From: CAYUUW01 sp964448005
Lineage (GTDB): Bacteria; Patescibacteriota; Gracilibacteria; UM-FILTER-43-11
Length of the DNA stretch: 64,000 nucleotides
Assembly (NCBI GenBank): GCA_964448005.1
Contig: CAYUUW010000001.1
Location: 7,937-71,936 of the forward strand
Direction: 5' to 3'
The notes beneath the pieces are model-generated. The model made no database searches and was not told the DNA's origin. It was given only the letters and a program-made list of their open reading frames with translations. The position numbers were made by a program, and so were the translations under genes. Below, piece after piece: positions 31,771-41,860 of the stretch; within the stretch, counting starts at the first letter, position 1, and each line of letters begins with the position of its first letter.

Positions 31771-32700
31771 TCACCTTCCTGCCGCCGAAATCCAGAACGG
31801 CAAGGTGAGGACGGAAAGGACGGTGCTCAGAACAATGGAGCGGGCGATGAAGTCTTTGTCCAGCTTGTACTTTGCCGCCAGGGCGAAGGGCGTGATGGCT
31901 AGGGGCATCGCCGCCTGGATGATCGAGCTGGAAAGCGGGGGCAAGGGAATTCCTGCGAAGATCACGCTGAAATAGAAGGCGGCCGGGAGCAGGGCCAGTT
32001 TCACGAGCGAGAAAAGAAAGACAGGAAGCCATTCCGCAAGCTTCCCGAATTTGGATTTGCCGATGAAGAGTCCGATGACGATGAGCACGGTGGGCGTGAC
32101 CGAGGCGGTGATCATGTCCAGCGATTTGAGCACGACCGCCGGAAGGGGGATGCGAAGGCTGCCTGCCACGATGCCCAGAGCGACTGCGATCAAAAGGGGA
32201 TTGGTGAGCAGGTGCTTGGCGATGCTTCTGGCCACATCCTTCTTGCCCTGCTCCATGGAATAGTCCAGCACGCCGATGCCCACTGTGAACATCCAGAACA
32301 GGTAAATGGCCACAATCAGCGTGGCTGTGGGCAGCACCTGCTCTCCCGCCGTTTGGGTCAGCACTGGAATCCCCAAGTAGGCCGCATTGCTGAAGGGCAG
32401 GCAGATGAACAGGGTGAGCCGCATCTGTTTGCTCAAGCGCAAGGCCTTGCCTATGAAAAAAGCCAGCAGCAGGCTGCCCAGAATGAACAGCGAGTTGGAG
32501 ACGATGAGTCCCGCCTGGGCGGCAAAGGAGAAGGGGGCTTTGGAAAGGGCGGAGAAGACAAGGGTCGGAAGGCCGACCTTCAGGGCCAGTTCGTTCAGCA
32601 CGCTGGACCAGTTGTCCCCAACCAGCCTAAGCCGCTGCAGCGCGGCGCTGGCGAAGATGATCAGGAAGAGCGGGGCAATGACGGTCAGGATTTGGCTCAT
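31771..32700 (-). CDS. AEC family permease (auxin efflux carrier-like)
   Basis: 309 residues, ten predicted membrane helices in two halves of five. FICLPFSNAAYLGIPVL (around 97-113) is the conserved crossover of the first half and AAMPLAITPFALAAKYKLD that of the second, as in bacterial malate/auxin AEC transporters. It should export an organic anion driven by the membrane potential; the substrate is unknown. Monocistronic. Confidence 0.9.
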   Translation of the reverse strand: MSQILTVIAPLFLIIFASAALQRLRLVGDNWSSVLNELALKVGLPTLVFSALSKAPFSFAAQAGLIVSNSLFILGSLLLAFFIGKALRLSKQMRLTLFICLPFSNAAYLGIPVLTQTAGEQVLPTATLIVAIYLFWMFTVGIGVLDYSMEQGKKDVARSIAKHLLTNPLLIAVALGIVAGSLRIPLPAVVLKSLDMITASVTPTVLIVIGLFIGKSKFGKLAEWLPVFLFSLVKLALLPAAFYFSVIFAGIPLPPLSSSIIQAAMPLAITPFALAAKYKLDKDFIARSIVLSTVLSVLTLPFWISAAGR

Positions 32701-32746
32701 GGGTTTTTGTTTATGATTTTGCCGAAGCCACCCAATGGGTGCAAGG

Positions 32747-33472
32747 TCATTTTAGAAAAAATAGGTCGGCAGGAGTGTTCCGTGTGGAAGTTCCTGCCGA
32801 CCCTTGGGTGCCTCCTTGCAGCCAGGCTACAGGAGGACGGCCAGAAGCTGGGCGATGGCCGACCGTGCGATCAAGTCGGGACTCCCCCCTGACAGCCTCA
32901 CGCCAGGGAAGGAAGTAGAGGTCGCTTGCCTTCTTGTGCCCAATCAGGGCAGCTTCCTTGAGCCGCAAGGCCCCGCTATCTTCCTGGAGACAGTCGAACT
33001 CGATCTCCAGGCAGTAGGCGTGAATGCCCTCGCCTGCATTGGCATCGGCGACGAAGAAGGCGCGGTTGCAATTGCCGGCCACGCCGGGGAGCTCTTGGGC
33101 CTTGCCCGTATCGAGCCCAGATTCCTCCTCTGCCCTTCGCGCTTGCGCTTGGGCATGGGATTCGCCCTGATTGACGAATCCTCCCATCGCGCCCAGCACA
33201 GGAACCGGCCCCATGTTGGCTCGGGTCTCGAGCAGAAGGCCCACGTAAATTTCCCCATTGGGTGATTTCGCGTAGGGCAGGGTTACTGCGCCGCCGCCGC
33301 TCTTTTCCCGGAAGACCCAGGCATCGTAGCCCTCTGGCCTTCGGCCGTACTCGAGCGCGCCATACTGGGATGATGAAATCTCGATGTGGGCAACCTGTTG
33401 TTCTTGGCCGTTGATGCGCACGGTCCAGCCGCGCTTGCTGCCTTCTGCGATGTCACTCATTGCGAAGCTCAT
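32747..33472 (-). CDS. Nudix-like hydrolase with altered box
   Basis: 241 residues. The Nudix box at about 110-132 reads GGFVNQGESHAQAQARRAEEESGL. The catalytic glutamates of EEESG are present but the canonical RE is RR, so one metal-ligating Glu is replaced and activity is uncertain. The N-terminal 90 residues form a beta domain. ATG at 33472 has AAGGAGG 6 bp upstream, one of the clearest ribosome sites in the window. The last 40 residues look unstructured; a frameshift at the 3' end is possible. Confidence 0.75.
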   Translation of the reverse strand: MSFAMSDIAEGSKRGWTVRINGQEQQVAHIEISSSQYGALEYGRRPEGYDAWVFREKSGGGAVTLPYAKSPNGEIYVGLLLETRANMGPVPVLGAMGGFVNQGESHAQAQARRAEEESGLDTGKAQELPGVAGNCNRAFFVADANAGEGIHAYCLEIEFDCLQEDSGALRLKEAALIGHKKASDLYFLPWREAVRGESRLDRTVGHRPASGRPPVAWLQGGTQGSAGTSTRNTPADLFFLK

Positions 33473-33520
33473 GGCTTCCTCCTTTGTTGTTTCCCGAGCA
33501 CTATGCGTCGGGGTAAAGAT

Positions 33521-33550
33521 AAAATAAATTAAAAATGGCTTAAGTGTCAA
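33521..33550 (-). promoter_or_regulatory. Promoter of the altered Nudix gene
   Basis: Minus strand TTGACA (33550-33545), 18-bp spacer, TATTTT (33526-33521), about 50 bp before the start codon. Confidence 0.5.
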
Positions 33551-33645
33551 GGGCCAGGCGCAGAATATCATGCGGGATTGGCCTGGGCCAGGATGGGTGG
33601 AGAGGCGTAGGCTCACTCAGTGCTGGCGCTGAGAGCGCCAAAATT

Positions 33646-33673
33646 TGTAGATGGTTAATTTTTATGTTATAAT
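33646..33673 (+). promoter_or_regulatory. Promoter of the PQ-loop membrane gene
   Basis: TTGTAG (33646-33651), 16-bp spacer, extended -10 TGT-TATAAT (33668-33673), 26 bp before the ATG. Confidence 0.65.
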
Positions 33674-33699
33674 TAAACAATTGATTTTAAAAAAGCTCC

Positions 33700-34344
33700 A
33701 TGCTCACCCTTCCTCTCAAGCAGCTCTTTGGCGCCGCAGCAGTGCTCATTGCCATTGTCAGCTACATTCCCTATTTCCATCACATCTTCCAGGGCAAAAC
33801 CAAACCCCATGCCCTCACCTGGCTGGTGTGGACTGTTTTTACTGGAATGGGCTTTGTGCAGCAGTGGATGAACGGCGGAGGGGCCGGATCTTGGGCTATG
33901 GGAATCACTGCCCTGCTTTGCTTGGCGGTCTTTCTTCTTTCGCTCAAATACGGCGAAAAGGAAATTACCCTTTTTGATTGGCTTAGCCTGCTGGGGGCCG
34001 CCGTGGCTTTGGTCATTTGGTTCTTCAGCCAGGATCCTGTGCTGGCCATGCTTCTGGTCGCCTTGGTTGACCTCCTCGGCTTTCTGCCCACTGTTCGCAA
34101 ATCCTACTACAAGCCTTACGAGGAAACGCTTCTCACTTACTTCCTCACTTTCGTGAAATACCTGATTGTTCTTTTTGCCCTGGAATCCTACTCCCTTTCC
34201 ACTTGGCTCTACCCGGTCTTTGTTCTGCTGACTCATATTTCTTTTGTGCTGATGGTGGAATGGAGGCGCAGGAAAATTCAGGGGGCTGCCGAAATTATTC
34301 CGTCCCAGCCCGGTCTTCCCTGCGGCTTAATTGTTCAAAGGTAG
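33700..34344 (+). CDS. PQ-loop-like seven-helix membrane protein
   Basis: 214 residues with about seven hydrophobic helices in two similar halves. Half one has YIPYFHHIFQGKTKPHALTWLVWT and half two FLPTVRKSYYKPYEETLLTY; both resemble the PQ-loop helix-hairpin that in SWEET proteins carries the Pro-Gln pair. The two-half layout parallels full-length SWEETs and other PQ-loop transporters. The substrate is unknown. The single SemiSWEET-type gene at 24077 is a distant relative. Confidence 0.7.
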   Translation: MLTLPLKQLFGAAAVLIAIVSYIPYFHHIFQGKTKPHALTWLVWTVFTGMGFVQQWMNGGGAGSWAMGITALLCLAVFLLSLKYGEKEITLFDWLSLLGAAVALVIWFFSQDPVLAMLLVALVDLLGFLPTVRKSYYKPYEETLLTYFLTFVKYLIVLFALESYSLSTWLYPVFVLLTHISFVLMVEWRRRKIQGAAEIIPSQPGLPCGLIVQR

Positions 34345-34501
34345 GCTTAAGGGCTACTCTTAGGTCCTCCCTATCCGACCATTTGCTGGGAAAGCAGCAT
34401 GTCGCTTGACGGTCCTGCTGAGGCGCCGCATGGCTCACGGCTTTTCCATTGGATCTTGATTCGCGTTCCGCCTCTTGCGCCTTCCCTCTCCTCAATTCCC
34501 T

Positions 34502-34530
34502 TTGGCCCCCGAGTCTGGCAATGCTACACT
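34502..34530 (+). promoter_or_regulatory. clpP promoter
   Basis: TTGGCC (34502-34507), 17-bp spacer, extended -10 TGC-TACACT (34525-34530), 32 bp before the ATG at 34562. Confidence 0.7.
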
Positions 34531-34561
34531 TGGGGGGATTTTAAAACTAAAAAGCAAGACC

Positions 34562-35176
34562 ATGCTCATCCCCACCGTTATCGACAAGACTCCCACTGGC
34601 GAGCGCGCCTACGATATTTTCTCGCGCCTTTTGGAGGAGCGCATCATCTTCATTGGTGAGCAGTTCACCAGCCAGCTGGCCAACGTGGTGGTGGCCCAGC
34701 TGCTCTTTTTGGAGAAGCAGGATTCGACCAAAGACATCACCCTTTACGTCAATTCCCCCGGAGGCTCGGTCACGGCCATGTTCGCCATTTACGACACCAT
34801 GCAGCTGGTCAAGCCAGATGTTTCCACCGTTTGCGTGGGGATCGCCGCCTCGGCCGGCTCCATCATCCTGATGGGCGGCGCTAAAGGAAAGCGCTTCATC
34901 CTGCCTCATTCCGAGGTGATGATCCATCAGCCCCTGGGCGGGGCGGAGGGCCAGGCGTCCGACATCGGCATTCAGGCGGAGCACATTCTGCAGACCAAGG
35001 ACGTGCTGAACCAGATGGTGGCCTTCCACACCGGCCAGCCGCTGAAGCGGGTGGAGAAGGACATGGACCGCGACAACTACATGCGCGCCAGGGAAGCCTT
35101 GGATTACGGTTTGGTCGATCACATCATTGGCAAGCAGGAGAACATGATCGTCCCCAGCCGCAGGTTCCTCAGCTAG
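34562..35176 (+). CDS. clpP: ATP-dependent Clp protease proteolytic subunit
   Basis: 204 residues. The Ser-His-Asp triad is visible as Ser97 (GIAASAGS), His122 (EVMIHQP) and Asp171 (DRDNYM). The oxyanion loop SPGGSVTAM is present. ClpP forms the tetradecameric chamber that degrades proteins unfolded by ClpX/ClpA/ClpC. No clpX follows, so the ATPase is encoded elsewhere. The start at 34562 fits both the family N-terminus ([20 protein letters not shown]) and the promoter position. Confidence 0.96.
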   Translation: MLIPTVIDKTPTGERAYDIFSRLLEERIIFIGEQFTSQLANVVVAQLLFLEKQDSTKDITLYVNSPGGSVTAMFAIYDTMQLVKPDVSTVCVGIAASAGSIILMGGAKGKRFILPHSEVMIHQPLGGAEGQASDIGIQAEHILQTKDVLNQMVAFHTGQPLKRVEKDMDRDNYMRAREALDYGLVDHIIGKQENMIVPSRRFLS

Positions 35177-35197
35177 GCCGATCCAACCCACTCCGCC

Positions 35198-35799
35198 ATG
35201 AACGGAAAATCCTACTCCGGCTCGGATGAGCTGCCTCAGGGGGTGAGAAGTGCGCTGCTGCAGGGCCAAGGGCCTGAAGCTGTCGCTTCGAAGGGGATAA
35301 GCACGGCCTCCTTCCTGGTTTCCGACGGGACTGCTTTGCCCGATGCGCAGGATTTACACGATCTCCTTCCTTCCGAGCTGAAGCATTTCCTCTCCCAGCT
35401 TCAGGGCAAAGATGGAAAAAGAATCCCCGATGCTTTTCAGGGAAATCTCTCCGATATTGTCNNNNNNNNNNTTCCGGCCTCAGCAGCCAATCCAGAAGGA
35501 AGGGGCTCAACCATATTCTGCAGAATCTGCCTCAATCCTTGGTTCCGCCCGTGGATTCGGAGGAGGCTCAGGACCCCTTTGACCTTTCTCGCATGAGAAG
35601 CCTTGCCTCGGGGGCGCCTTCGGAAAGAGCCCAGGAAGAGGAGGGCGCCAGGGCCTTTTTCCTGCGGGAAGCCTCCAGAAACAGCCACGCCCCCCTTCCT
35701 ATGGATCCGCTCAATGCCAGCAGGCCAGGGGATTGCCTTCGGATCCTTTTTCTGATTGTTGCGCTGGCGGGTCTGGCAGCCTTTTTTTGGTCGAACTAA
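35198..35799 (+). CDS. Hypothetical tail-anchored protein, split by an assembly gap
   Basis: Two open segments in different frames flank the ten-N gap at 35462 and are best read as one gene whose gap is not a multiple of three. The first segment (about 88 residues) is soluble and contains LHDLLPSELKHFLSQLQGKDG. The second resumes as SGLSSQSRRKGLNHILQNLPQSLVPP and ends in a single C-terminal membrane helix (CLRILFLIVALAGLAAFFW). It starts 21 bp after clpP and is likely co-transcribed. No family recognised. Confidence 0.6.
35462..35471. other. Assembly gap (10 N)
   Basis: Ten Ns within the tail-anchored protein gene; the reading frame changes across it. Confidence 0.95.
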
Positions 35800-35815
35800 A
35801 GCGGCACACATCTTC

Positions 35816-35844
35816 CGTCATTCCGGGCCACGATCCGGAATCCA
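35816..35844. repeat. CGTCATTCCGG palindromic repeat, copy 1
   Basis: CGTCATTCCGG-N8-CCGGAATCCA-type element between two genes. Copies at 51403-51430 and, inverted, 52626-52652. Similar repeats are widespread in bacteria. Confidence 0.7.
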
Positions 35845-35891
35845 TGTTTTTGTATTGTCGGAAAATGTTCGCAGCCTCTTGTCTGGCCTAG

Positions 35892-37067
<1,176 letters not shown>

Positions 37068-37087
37068 AGGCATCTTCGGAATATAGA

Positions 37088-37116
37088 TTGCTTAAATTTT
37101 TATTTTATTCTATAAT
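37088..37116 (+). promoter_or_regulatory. Strong promoter before a 71-residue gene
   Basis: TTGCTT (37088-37093), 17-bp A/T-rich spacer, TATAAT (37111-37116). The flanks CTTAAATTT and AAATTTAAG also form a dyad (about 37091-37130) that could act as the tgt terminator. Confidence 0.7.
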
Positions 37117-37139
37117 ATAATAAATTTAAGTCTTCAGTT

Positions 37140-37355
37140 ATGACCTCAGAGCATTCCTCTTCCTGGTTTGATGAAGAAGGAGGTGAAAGAAGGCGATACC
37201 AGGATGTTCCGATGCCAACCGCTCAGCTTCCTGAGCCTGTTCCGACTCCGGCCAATGTTTACAGGAAGAGGGTGGCGGATATTGCTAGCGGAGCCATTAA
37301 GTCTCCTTGGCTTGAACATGGCTTGCGTCGTCCAAACAAGCCTGGCAAAGCTTAG
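37140..37355 (+). CDS. Hypothetical small protein
   Basis: 71 residues, unrecognised. The N-terminal half is polar with SSSWFDEEGGERRRYQD, the middle is Pro-rich (PTAQLPEPVPTPANVY), and the C-terminus is basic (HGLRRPNKPGKA). Probably unstructured. The call rests on a near-consensus promoter 24 bp upstream and on the lack of any alternative frame. No ribosome site is seen. Confidence 0.5.
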   Translation: MTSEHSSSWFDEEGGERRRYQDVPMPTAQLPEPVPTPANVYRKRVADIASGAIKSPWLEHGLRRPNKPGKA

Positions 37356-37427
37356 TTTTGGCCGTATCTGAAGTAGGGGATTGTGGCTTTTCGGCGTATG
37401 ATTTTTTCCGAAATATCCTTTCGCTAC

Positions 37428-37788
37428 ATGCAGCTTCCTCCCAAATCCAATCTGACGGACGCCAAGTACCAATCCATCCTCGATCTGCTGCTTCGATTGG
37501 ATGTGAAGCTGGCTGACATCGAGGAGAAATTCGTCACAGGCAGCGGCCACGGAGGCCAAAAGATCAATAAAACGGCCAGCGCCGTGCAGCTGAAGCATGT
37601 GCCCNNNNNNNNNNAGCGGAGCATCGGTCAAATGCCAAAAGCACCGCGAAAGGAGCATGAACCGCATTCTGGCTCTGCGGGAGCTCTTGCGAAAGCTGGA
37701 TCCCGAATCGAAGGCTGACGGGGCGGGAGAGAAAATCCGAAAGCAGAAGGCGCGCCGCAAAAGGCGTCAGCGCAGCGCGGAAGCCTAG
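37428..37788 (+). CDS. Peptidyl-tRNA hydrolase of the class I release-factor type, split by a gap
   Basis: Start at 37428 gives [47 protein letters not shown]. The GGQ motif (residues 42-44) hydrolyses peptidyl-tRNA. There is no codon-recognition domain, as in ArfB and the MTRFR/C12orf65 group, so it probably rescues stalled ribosomes. After the ten-N gap the frame resumes with [20 protein letters not shown] and ends in a basic tail (KAQRRKRRQR-like) expected for binding in the mRNA channel. The + and - genes meet at a shared CTAG. Confidence 0.85.
37605..37614. other. Assembly gap (10 N)
   Basis: Ten Ns in the release-factor-like gene just after QLKHVP; a frame change shows the true gap is not ten bases. 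Confidence 0.95.
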
Positions 37789-38114
37789 CTCCCTTTCAGG
37801 AGATCCAGCAGCTCGTTGGCGCTTTGGCTCAAGTCGTCGCTTCCCCCCAAGGCCTTCAGGCCTTCCATGGTCTGCTTGAACTGGTCCAGGTTCAGCCCCA
37901 GGCTTTCTTTGGCCCAATCGAAGAAATAGACAATCCCGATGATGGGCAGCACAATGAAGAGCAGGAAGAGCGTCACGTTGGTCAGCGCCTTCACTACGGC
38001 CCAAAAGTGCATCTTCCTCTGGTAGTCCAGAATCTTGTCCAGCTTCTCCTCGGTCGTCAGGGGTGGTTTGGGAGGGCGGTTGAGCCTGGCTTTGAGTTTT
38101 TCGCGGAGTTTCAT
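37785..38114 (-). CDS. Hypothetical single-pass membrane protein
   Basis: 109 residues. A basic, Pro-rich N-terminus (KLKARLNRPPKPPLTTEEKLDKILDYQRKMH) is followed by one long hydrophobic stretch (about 40-66) and a polar C-terminal helix with DLSQSANELLDLLKG. No family recognised. Its stop codon overlaps that of the convergent release-factor-like gene by sharing the palindrome CTAG (37785-37788). Confidence 0.65.
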   Translation of the reverse strand: MKLREKLKARLNRPPKPPLTTEEKLDKILDYQRKMHFWAVVKALTNVTLFLLFIVLPIIGIVYFFDWAKESLGLNLDQFKQTMEGLKALGGSDDLSQSANELLDLLKGS

Positions 38115-38139
38115 TGGGTGGGATTATGGGGAGGGTTGG

Positions 38140-38261
38140 GATGATTGAGATTATTGGGAGTCTTTTTAGGAGCGTTAGGAGTTTTCAATTTTTCATGTTT
38201 TCAGGAATTTTTTTTGAAAACTGGAAATTGGTCATTGGACATTGGAAATTTGAGACCTGAG
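38140..38261. repeat. Intergenic repeat block between the membrane gene and aspS
   Basis: Contains TTTTTAGGAGCGTTAGGAG (related to TTAGGAGCGTTAAGA, minus strand near 53325) and the GGAAATTGGTCATTG element shared with tgt. No gene is seen. Confidence 0.55.
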
Positions 38262-40031
38262 CTACGTAGTAGCGATTTTTATATTCGCCTCCTTCAGCGC
38301 TTCTTCCGGCAATTCGGAAGGCGCATTCAGGGTCAGGTCGCGGGCCTTCTGGTCCTTTGGGAAGGCGATCACCTCGCGGATGTTGGGCTCCCCGGCAAAA
38401 ATCATTATAAGCCGATCCAGCCCCCAGGCGATGCCGCCATGCGGCGGAGCCCCGTAGCGGAAAGCCTCCAGCATGTGGCCGAAGCGCCTCTGGGCGGCTT
38501 CCGGGCTGATCCCCAGCAGCTGGAAAACCTTCTGCTGCAGCTCTGGTTCGTGGATCCGCAGGCTGCCGCCGCCGATCTCATTGCCGTTGAGCACAACGTC
38601 GTAGGCAATGGCGCGCGCCTTTTCCGGCTCGCTCTCCAGCAGGGGCTGGTCCTCCTTCATGGGCCGGGTGAAAGGGTGATGGACCGCAGCCAATCCGCCC
38701 GTTTCCTTGTCCCGTTCGAACATGGGGAACTGGTTCACCCAGCAGTAGGCCATCACGTTCGGATCCCGCAGGCCAAAACGCTCTGCGCAAGCCAATCGAA
38801 CCTGGCCCAGCGCTTCGCAGGCAGTGCCGTACTGGTCGGCGGCGAAGAAAACGATGTCCCCCGGCTGCGCTGCTGTCTTTTCCGTCAAAGCCTTCTGCTC
38901 GGCCTCGCCCAGGAATTTTAGAATAGGGGATTTCAGGGTTCCGTCGGCCTCGTGGACAATGTAGGCCAGCCCCTTGGCTCCGTGTATTTTGGCCAGCTCC
39001 GTCAGGTCGTCTATGATCTTGCGGGTAAAGGACGCCCCCTTCTCCACGCGCAGAGCCTTGACCACCCCGCCGCTTTCCACAGCGCCTTTGAAGACGCCGA
39101 AGCCGCTCTCCCTCACGATGTCCGAGACGTCCGCCAGCTCCATGCCGAAGCGCAGATCGGGCTTGTCGCTGCCGTAGCGGTCCATCGCCTCTTTCCACGA
39201 CAGTACCGGGAAGGGCTGCTGGAGGATTTTCTTTTCCGGGGCGAAGCGTTGGCTCAGGGCCACCAGCATGGGCTCGCTCACGGCCATCACGTCTTTCTCT
39301 TCCACGAAGGACATCTCCATGTCCAGCTGGGTGAATTCCGGCTGTCGGTCGCCCCGCTGGTCCTCGTCCCTGAAGCAGCGGGCCACCTGAAAGTAGCGGT
39401 CCATGCCCGCCACCATCAAAAGCTGCTTCAGCTGCTGGGGGCTTTGGGGCAGCACGTAGAACTTCCCCGGGTAGAGGCGGGAAGGCACCATGTATTCGCG
39501 GCTGCCTTCGGGCGTGCCCTTGATGAGGATGGGCGTTTCGATCTCCAGAAATCCCTGCGTGTCCATCTGGTCGCGGATCATCTTGATGATCTGGTGACGC
39601 AGCACAATGTTCTTCTTCATTCTTTCCCGGCGCAGATCCAGGTAGCGGTATTTCAGCCGCAGCTCTTCGCCCACGGGCTTGTCCTGGTCGATCTCGAAAG
39701 GAGGGGTTTGCGAGCTGTTCAGAATCTCCACATGACTCACGTAGACTTCGATTTCGCCCGTATCCAAATTCGGATTGCTTTGGCCTTCCATACGGGGGCG
39801 CACCTCCCCGGTCACCTTCAGCACATATTCAGATCGCACCGCTTCGGCCCGCTTCAGGCTCTCCAGGTGGAAATCCGGATGGAAGACGATTTGAGTCAGC
39901 CCGTAGCGGTCGCGCAGATCGATGAAGATGATGCCGCCATGGTCGCGCCGCCGATGAACCCAGCCGCTCAAAGTCACGGTTTGCCCCTCGTGCTGGGGGG
40001 TCAGGTCGTTGCAGGTGTGGGTGCGGTGCAT
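38262..40031 (-). CDS. aspS: Aspartyl-tRNA synthetase, probably non-discriminating
   Basis: 589 residues, bacterial type: N-terminal OB fold (1-110), class II core with motif 2 FRDEDQRGDRQPEFTQLD, a GAD insertion (about 300-420) and motif 3 GGIAWGLDRLIMI. It charges tRNA(Asp). Position 31 is His in RRRDHGG, as in enzymes that also charge tRNA(Asn) for later amidation; E. coli-type discriminating enzymes have Leu there. Start at 40031 begins the OB fold; a longer frame runs into repetitive AT-rich DNA. Confidence 0.95.
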   Translation of the reverse strand: MHRTHTCNDLTPQHEGQTVTLSGWVHRRRDHGGIIFIDLRDRYGLTQIVFHPDFHLESLKRAEAVRSEYVLKVTGEVRPRMEGQSNPNLDTGEIEVYVSHVEILNSSQTPPFEIDQDKPVGEELRLKYRYLDLRRERMKKNIVLRHQIIKMIRDQMDTQGFLEIETPILIKGTPEGSREYMVPSRLYPGKFYVLPQSPQQLKQLLMVAGMDRYFQVARCFRDEDQRGDRQPEFTQLDMEMSFVEEKDVMAVSEPMLVALSQRFAPEKKILQQPFPVLSWKEAMDRYGSDKPDLRFGMELADVSDIVRESGFGVFKGAVESGGVVKALRVEKGASFTRKIIDDLTELAKIHGAKGLAYIVHEADGTLKSPILKFLGEAEQKALTEKTAAQPGDIVFFAADQYGTACEALGQVRLACAERFGLRDPNVMAYCWVNQFPMFERDKETGGLAAVHHPFTRPMKEDQPLLESEPEKARAIAYDVVLNGNEIGGGSLRIHEPELQQKVFQLLGISPEAAQRRFGHMLEAFRYGAPPHGGIAWGLDRLIMIFAGEPNIREVIAFPKDQKARDLTLNAPSELPEEALKEANIKIATT

Positions 40032-40510
40032 AATAACAAAATTACGAGTTACGAGTTGACAATTACGAGTTGGGTTCTGAAAAGATGAAAATTTGAAAAA
40101 TTGAAAAGTAAAACGTTTTTTAATTTTCACATTTTCACATTTTCACATTTTCAAGGAGGCGGTTGAGGGGCCAACCCATGTTATCACGGCCTTTCGCTCT
40201 GTCCAGGTTTAGCAATATTTACTTCAGATTGTTTTCCAGGAAATGCAAGCCTTCTTTTGCCCAAAGCCTGAAAAACAGAAAGTGCCTTTAGGAGCCATTT
40301 TGAATAAAAAATGTATGCATTGAACAGCTCTTTTTCAGGTTGAACAAAAAATTTATTGTTGACCAAAAAATGTGAACAATCTAAGTTGGCTATGCAAAAG
40401 GAAAAGGCAAAAATAAAATCCCCAAAAATGCTTCTTGAACTTTCCCCCGCCGCTTTGCTTGGCTAAGGCCAGGCTGGGATTTTTGCGCTTCCTTTTCATT
40501 CCTCCTTCCT
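40032..40510. repeat. Gene-free AT-rich repeat region between aspS and rsmH
   Basis: Contains three near copies of ATTACGAGTT (40041-40074), A/T-rich direct repeats, and a tandem ACATTTTC array (about 40126-40153). A 60-codon frame at 40184-40366 lacks coding character. Transcription of the divergent aspS and rsmH genes must start here, but no convincing promoter could be singled out. Confidence 0.55.
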
Positions 40511-41434
40511 ATGAAAGAACCCTTGCATCACCCCGTCCTTCTGGAGGAGACCCTTGATCTTTTAAAGCTAAAGCCTGGAATGCTCGTGGTGGATGCCACC
40601 CTTGGCCTAGGCGGCCATAGCGAGGCTTTCCTGAAGGCCATCGGCCCTTCCGGCCGACTGATCGCCTTCGAGCAGGATGGCCGGAATTTGGCCCTGGCCC
40701 AGGAGCGCCTGAGGCCCTACGCCAAGCAGATCGATTACGTGCACCTGAACTTCGAGCGCTTGGCGGAAGCCCTTTCCGCCCAAAGAAAGCCCGACGCCAT
40801 CTTCTTCGATCTTGGGCTGTCCTCCCCTCATCTCGATGACCCTTCCCGAGGCTTCTCATTCCAGAAGGAGGGTCCGCTGGACATGCGCTTCGATCCTCGG
40901 TCGGAGCTGACCGCCGAAAAAGTGGTGAACCAGTTTGCCGAAAAAGACCTGGCCGACCTGATCTGGAAGTACGGCGAGGAGACGCACAGCCGTCGTATCG
41001 CCAAGGCCATTGTTCTGGCCAGGAAGAAGGGGCGCATCGTGAGCACGACCCAGTTGGCCCAGCTCATCCAATCGTCCATCTTCGGCCGCCATCGCCTGCA
41101 TCCTGCCACGCTCACGTTCCAGGCCCTGCGAATCTTCGTCAATCGCGAGCTCGAGGTGCTGCAGACCGCTCTGGATTCGGCAGTCGAAGCCCTGGCTCCG
41201 GGCGGACGCATCGCAGCGATCAGCTACCATTCCTTGGAGGATCGGGCGGTGAAGCAGGCTTTCCGACATTACGGGAAAACATGTATTTGCCCAAAAGAAC
41301 TCCCAATCTGTCAATGCGATTTTAAGAAAAAGCTTTATCTCTTAACGAGAAAACCTATAATACCTTCCAGTATTGAGGTTTCTCAGAACCCGCGAGCGCG
41401 AAGCGCGAAGCTGCGGGTCGCCGAGCGATTATGA
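40511..41434 (+). CDS. rsmH: 16S rRNA m4C1402 methyltransferase
   Basis: 307 residues. The MraW/RsmH signature is complete: HHPVLLEETLDLL, motif I VDATLGLGGHSEAFL, AIFFDLGLSSPHLDDPSRGFSF and the end AISYHSLEDRAVKQAFR. It N4-methylates C1402 in the 16S rRNA P site. The stop overlaps the next gene as ATGA, so the two are translationally coupled. In most bacteria this pair opens the division/cell-wall cluster; here the cluster stops after the second gene. Confidence 0.96.
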   Translation: MKEPLHHPVLLEETLDLLKLKPGMLVVDATLGLGGHSEAFLKAIGPSGRLIAFEQDGRNLALAQERLRPYAKQIDYVHLNFERLAEALSAQRKPDAIFFDLGLSSPHLDDPSRGFSFQKEGPLDMRFDPRSELTAEKVVNQFAEKDLADLIWKYGEETHSRRIAKAIVLARKKGRIVSTTQLAQLIQSSIFGRHRLHPATLTFQALRIFVNRELEVLQTALDSAVEALAPGGRIAAISYHSLEDRAVKQAFRHYGKTCICPKELPICQCDFKKKLYLLTRKPIIPSSIEVSQNPRARSAKLRVAERL

Positions 41435-41820
41435 TCAACCTCAATTCCCCCCAACAAACACATAGACAAATGTCCGTAGCCCTTTCTGTAGAAAGTAAGC
41501 GTTCTAATGTGAGGAAAAAGCCGCTTTCACATGCCATTAAAATGGGGGCGAATTCGCTCCTTTTTGTTGTGGTCGCCCTGGTGGCCATCGTCAGCTTCCT
41601 TTATCTGGCGCATGCCAACCGCAATGCCACCAAGGGCTACTCCCTCAAGAGCCTGGAGCAGCAGCGGGGCCATCTGATGGTTCAGAACGAGATCCTGGAC
41701 ATGCAGATCGCCCAGATCCGCTCCTTGGACGCCTTGCAGAACGATCCGAAGATCCTTTCCATGCGCCGCGCCGACCAGCCGCAGTTCGTCCGGGGCGACA
41801 CGGCGGTGGCCCAGCGGTAA
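41431..41820 (+). CDS. FtsL-like cell division protein
   Basis: 129 residues. A cytoplasmic N-terminus of about 45 residues is followed by one membrane helix (LLFVVVALVAIVSFLYLAH) and an extracytoplasmic helix with heptads (LEQQRGHLMVQNEILDMQIAQIRSL). Size, topology, coiled coil and position directly after rsmH all fit FtsL, the partner of FtsB/FtsQ at the septum. Sequence identity in this family is too low for certainty. No ftsI follows. Confidence 0.72.
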   Translation: MINLNSPQQTHRQMSVALSVESKRSNVRKKPLSHAIKMGANSLLFVVVALVAIVSFLYLAHANRNATKGYSLKSLEQQRGHLMVQNEILDMQIAQIRSLDALQNDPKILSMRRADQPQFVRGDTAVAQR

Positions 41821-41860
41821 GAGTCAAAATTGATCAAAGCCTCAAGCTTACGAAGCTTAT

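Noticed and set aside
40184..40366. 60-codon minus-strand frame
   Set aside because: AT-rich intergenic region, no promoter or ribosome site, composition unlike genes.
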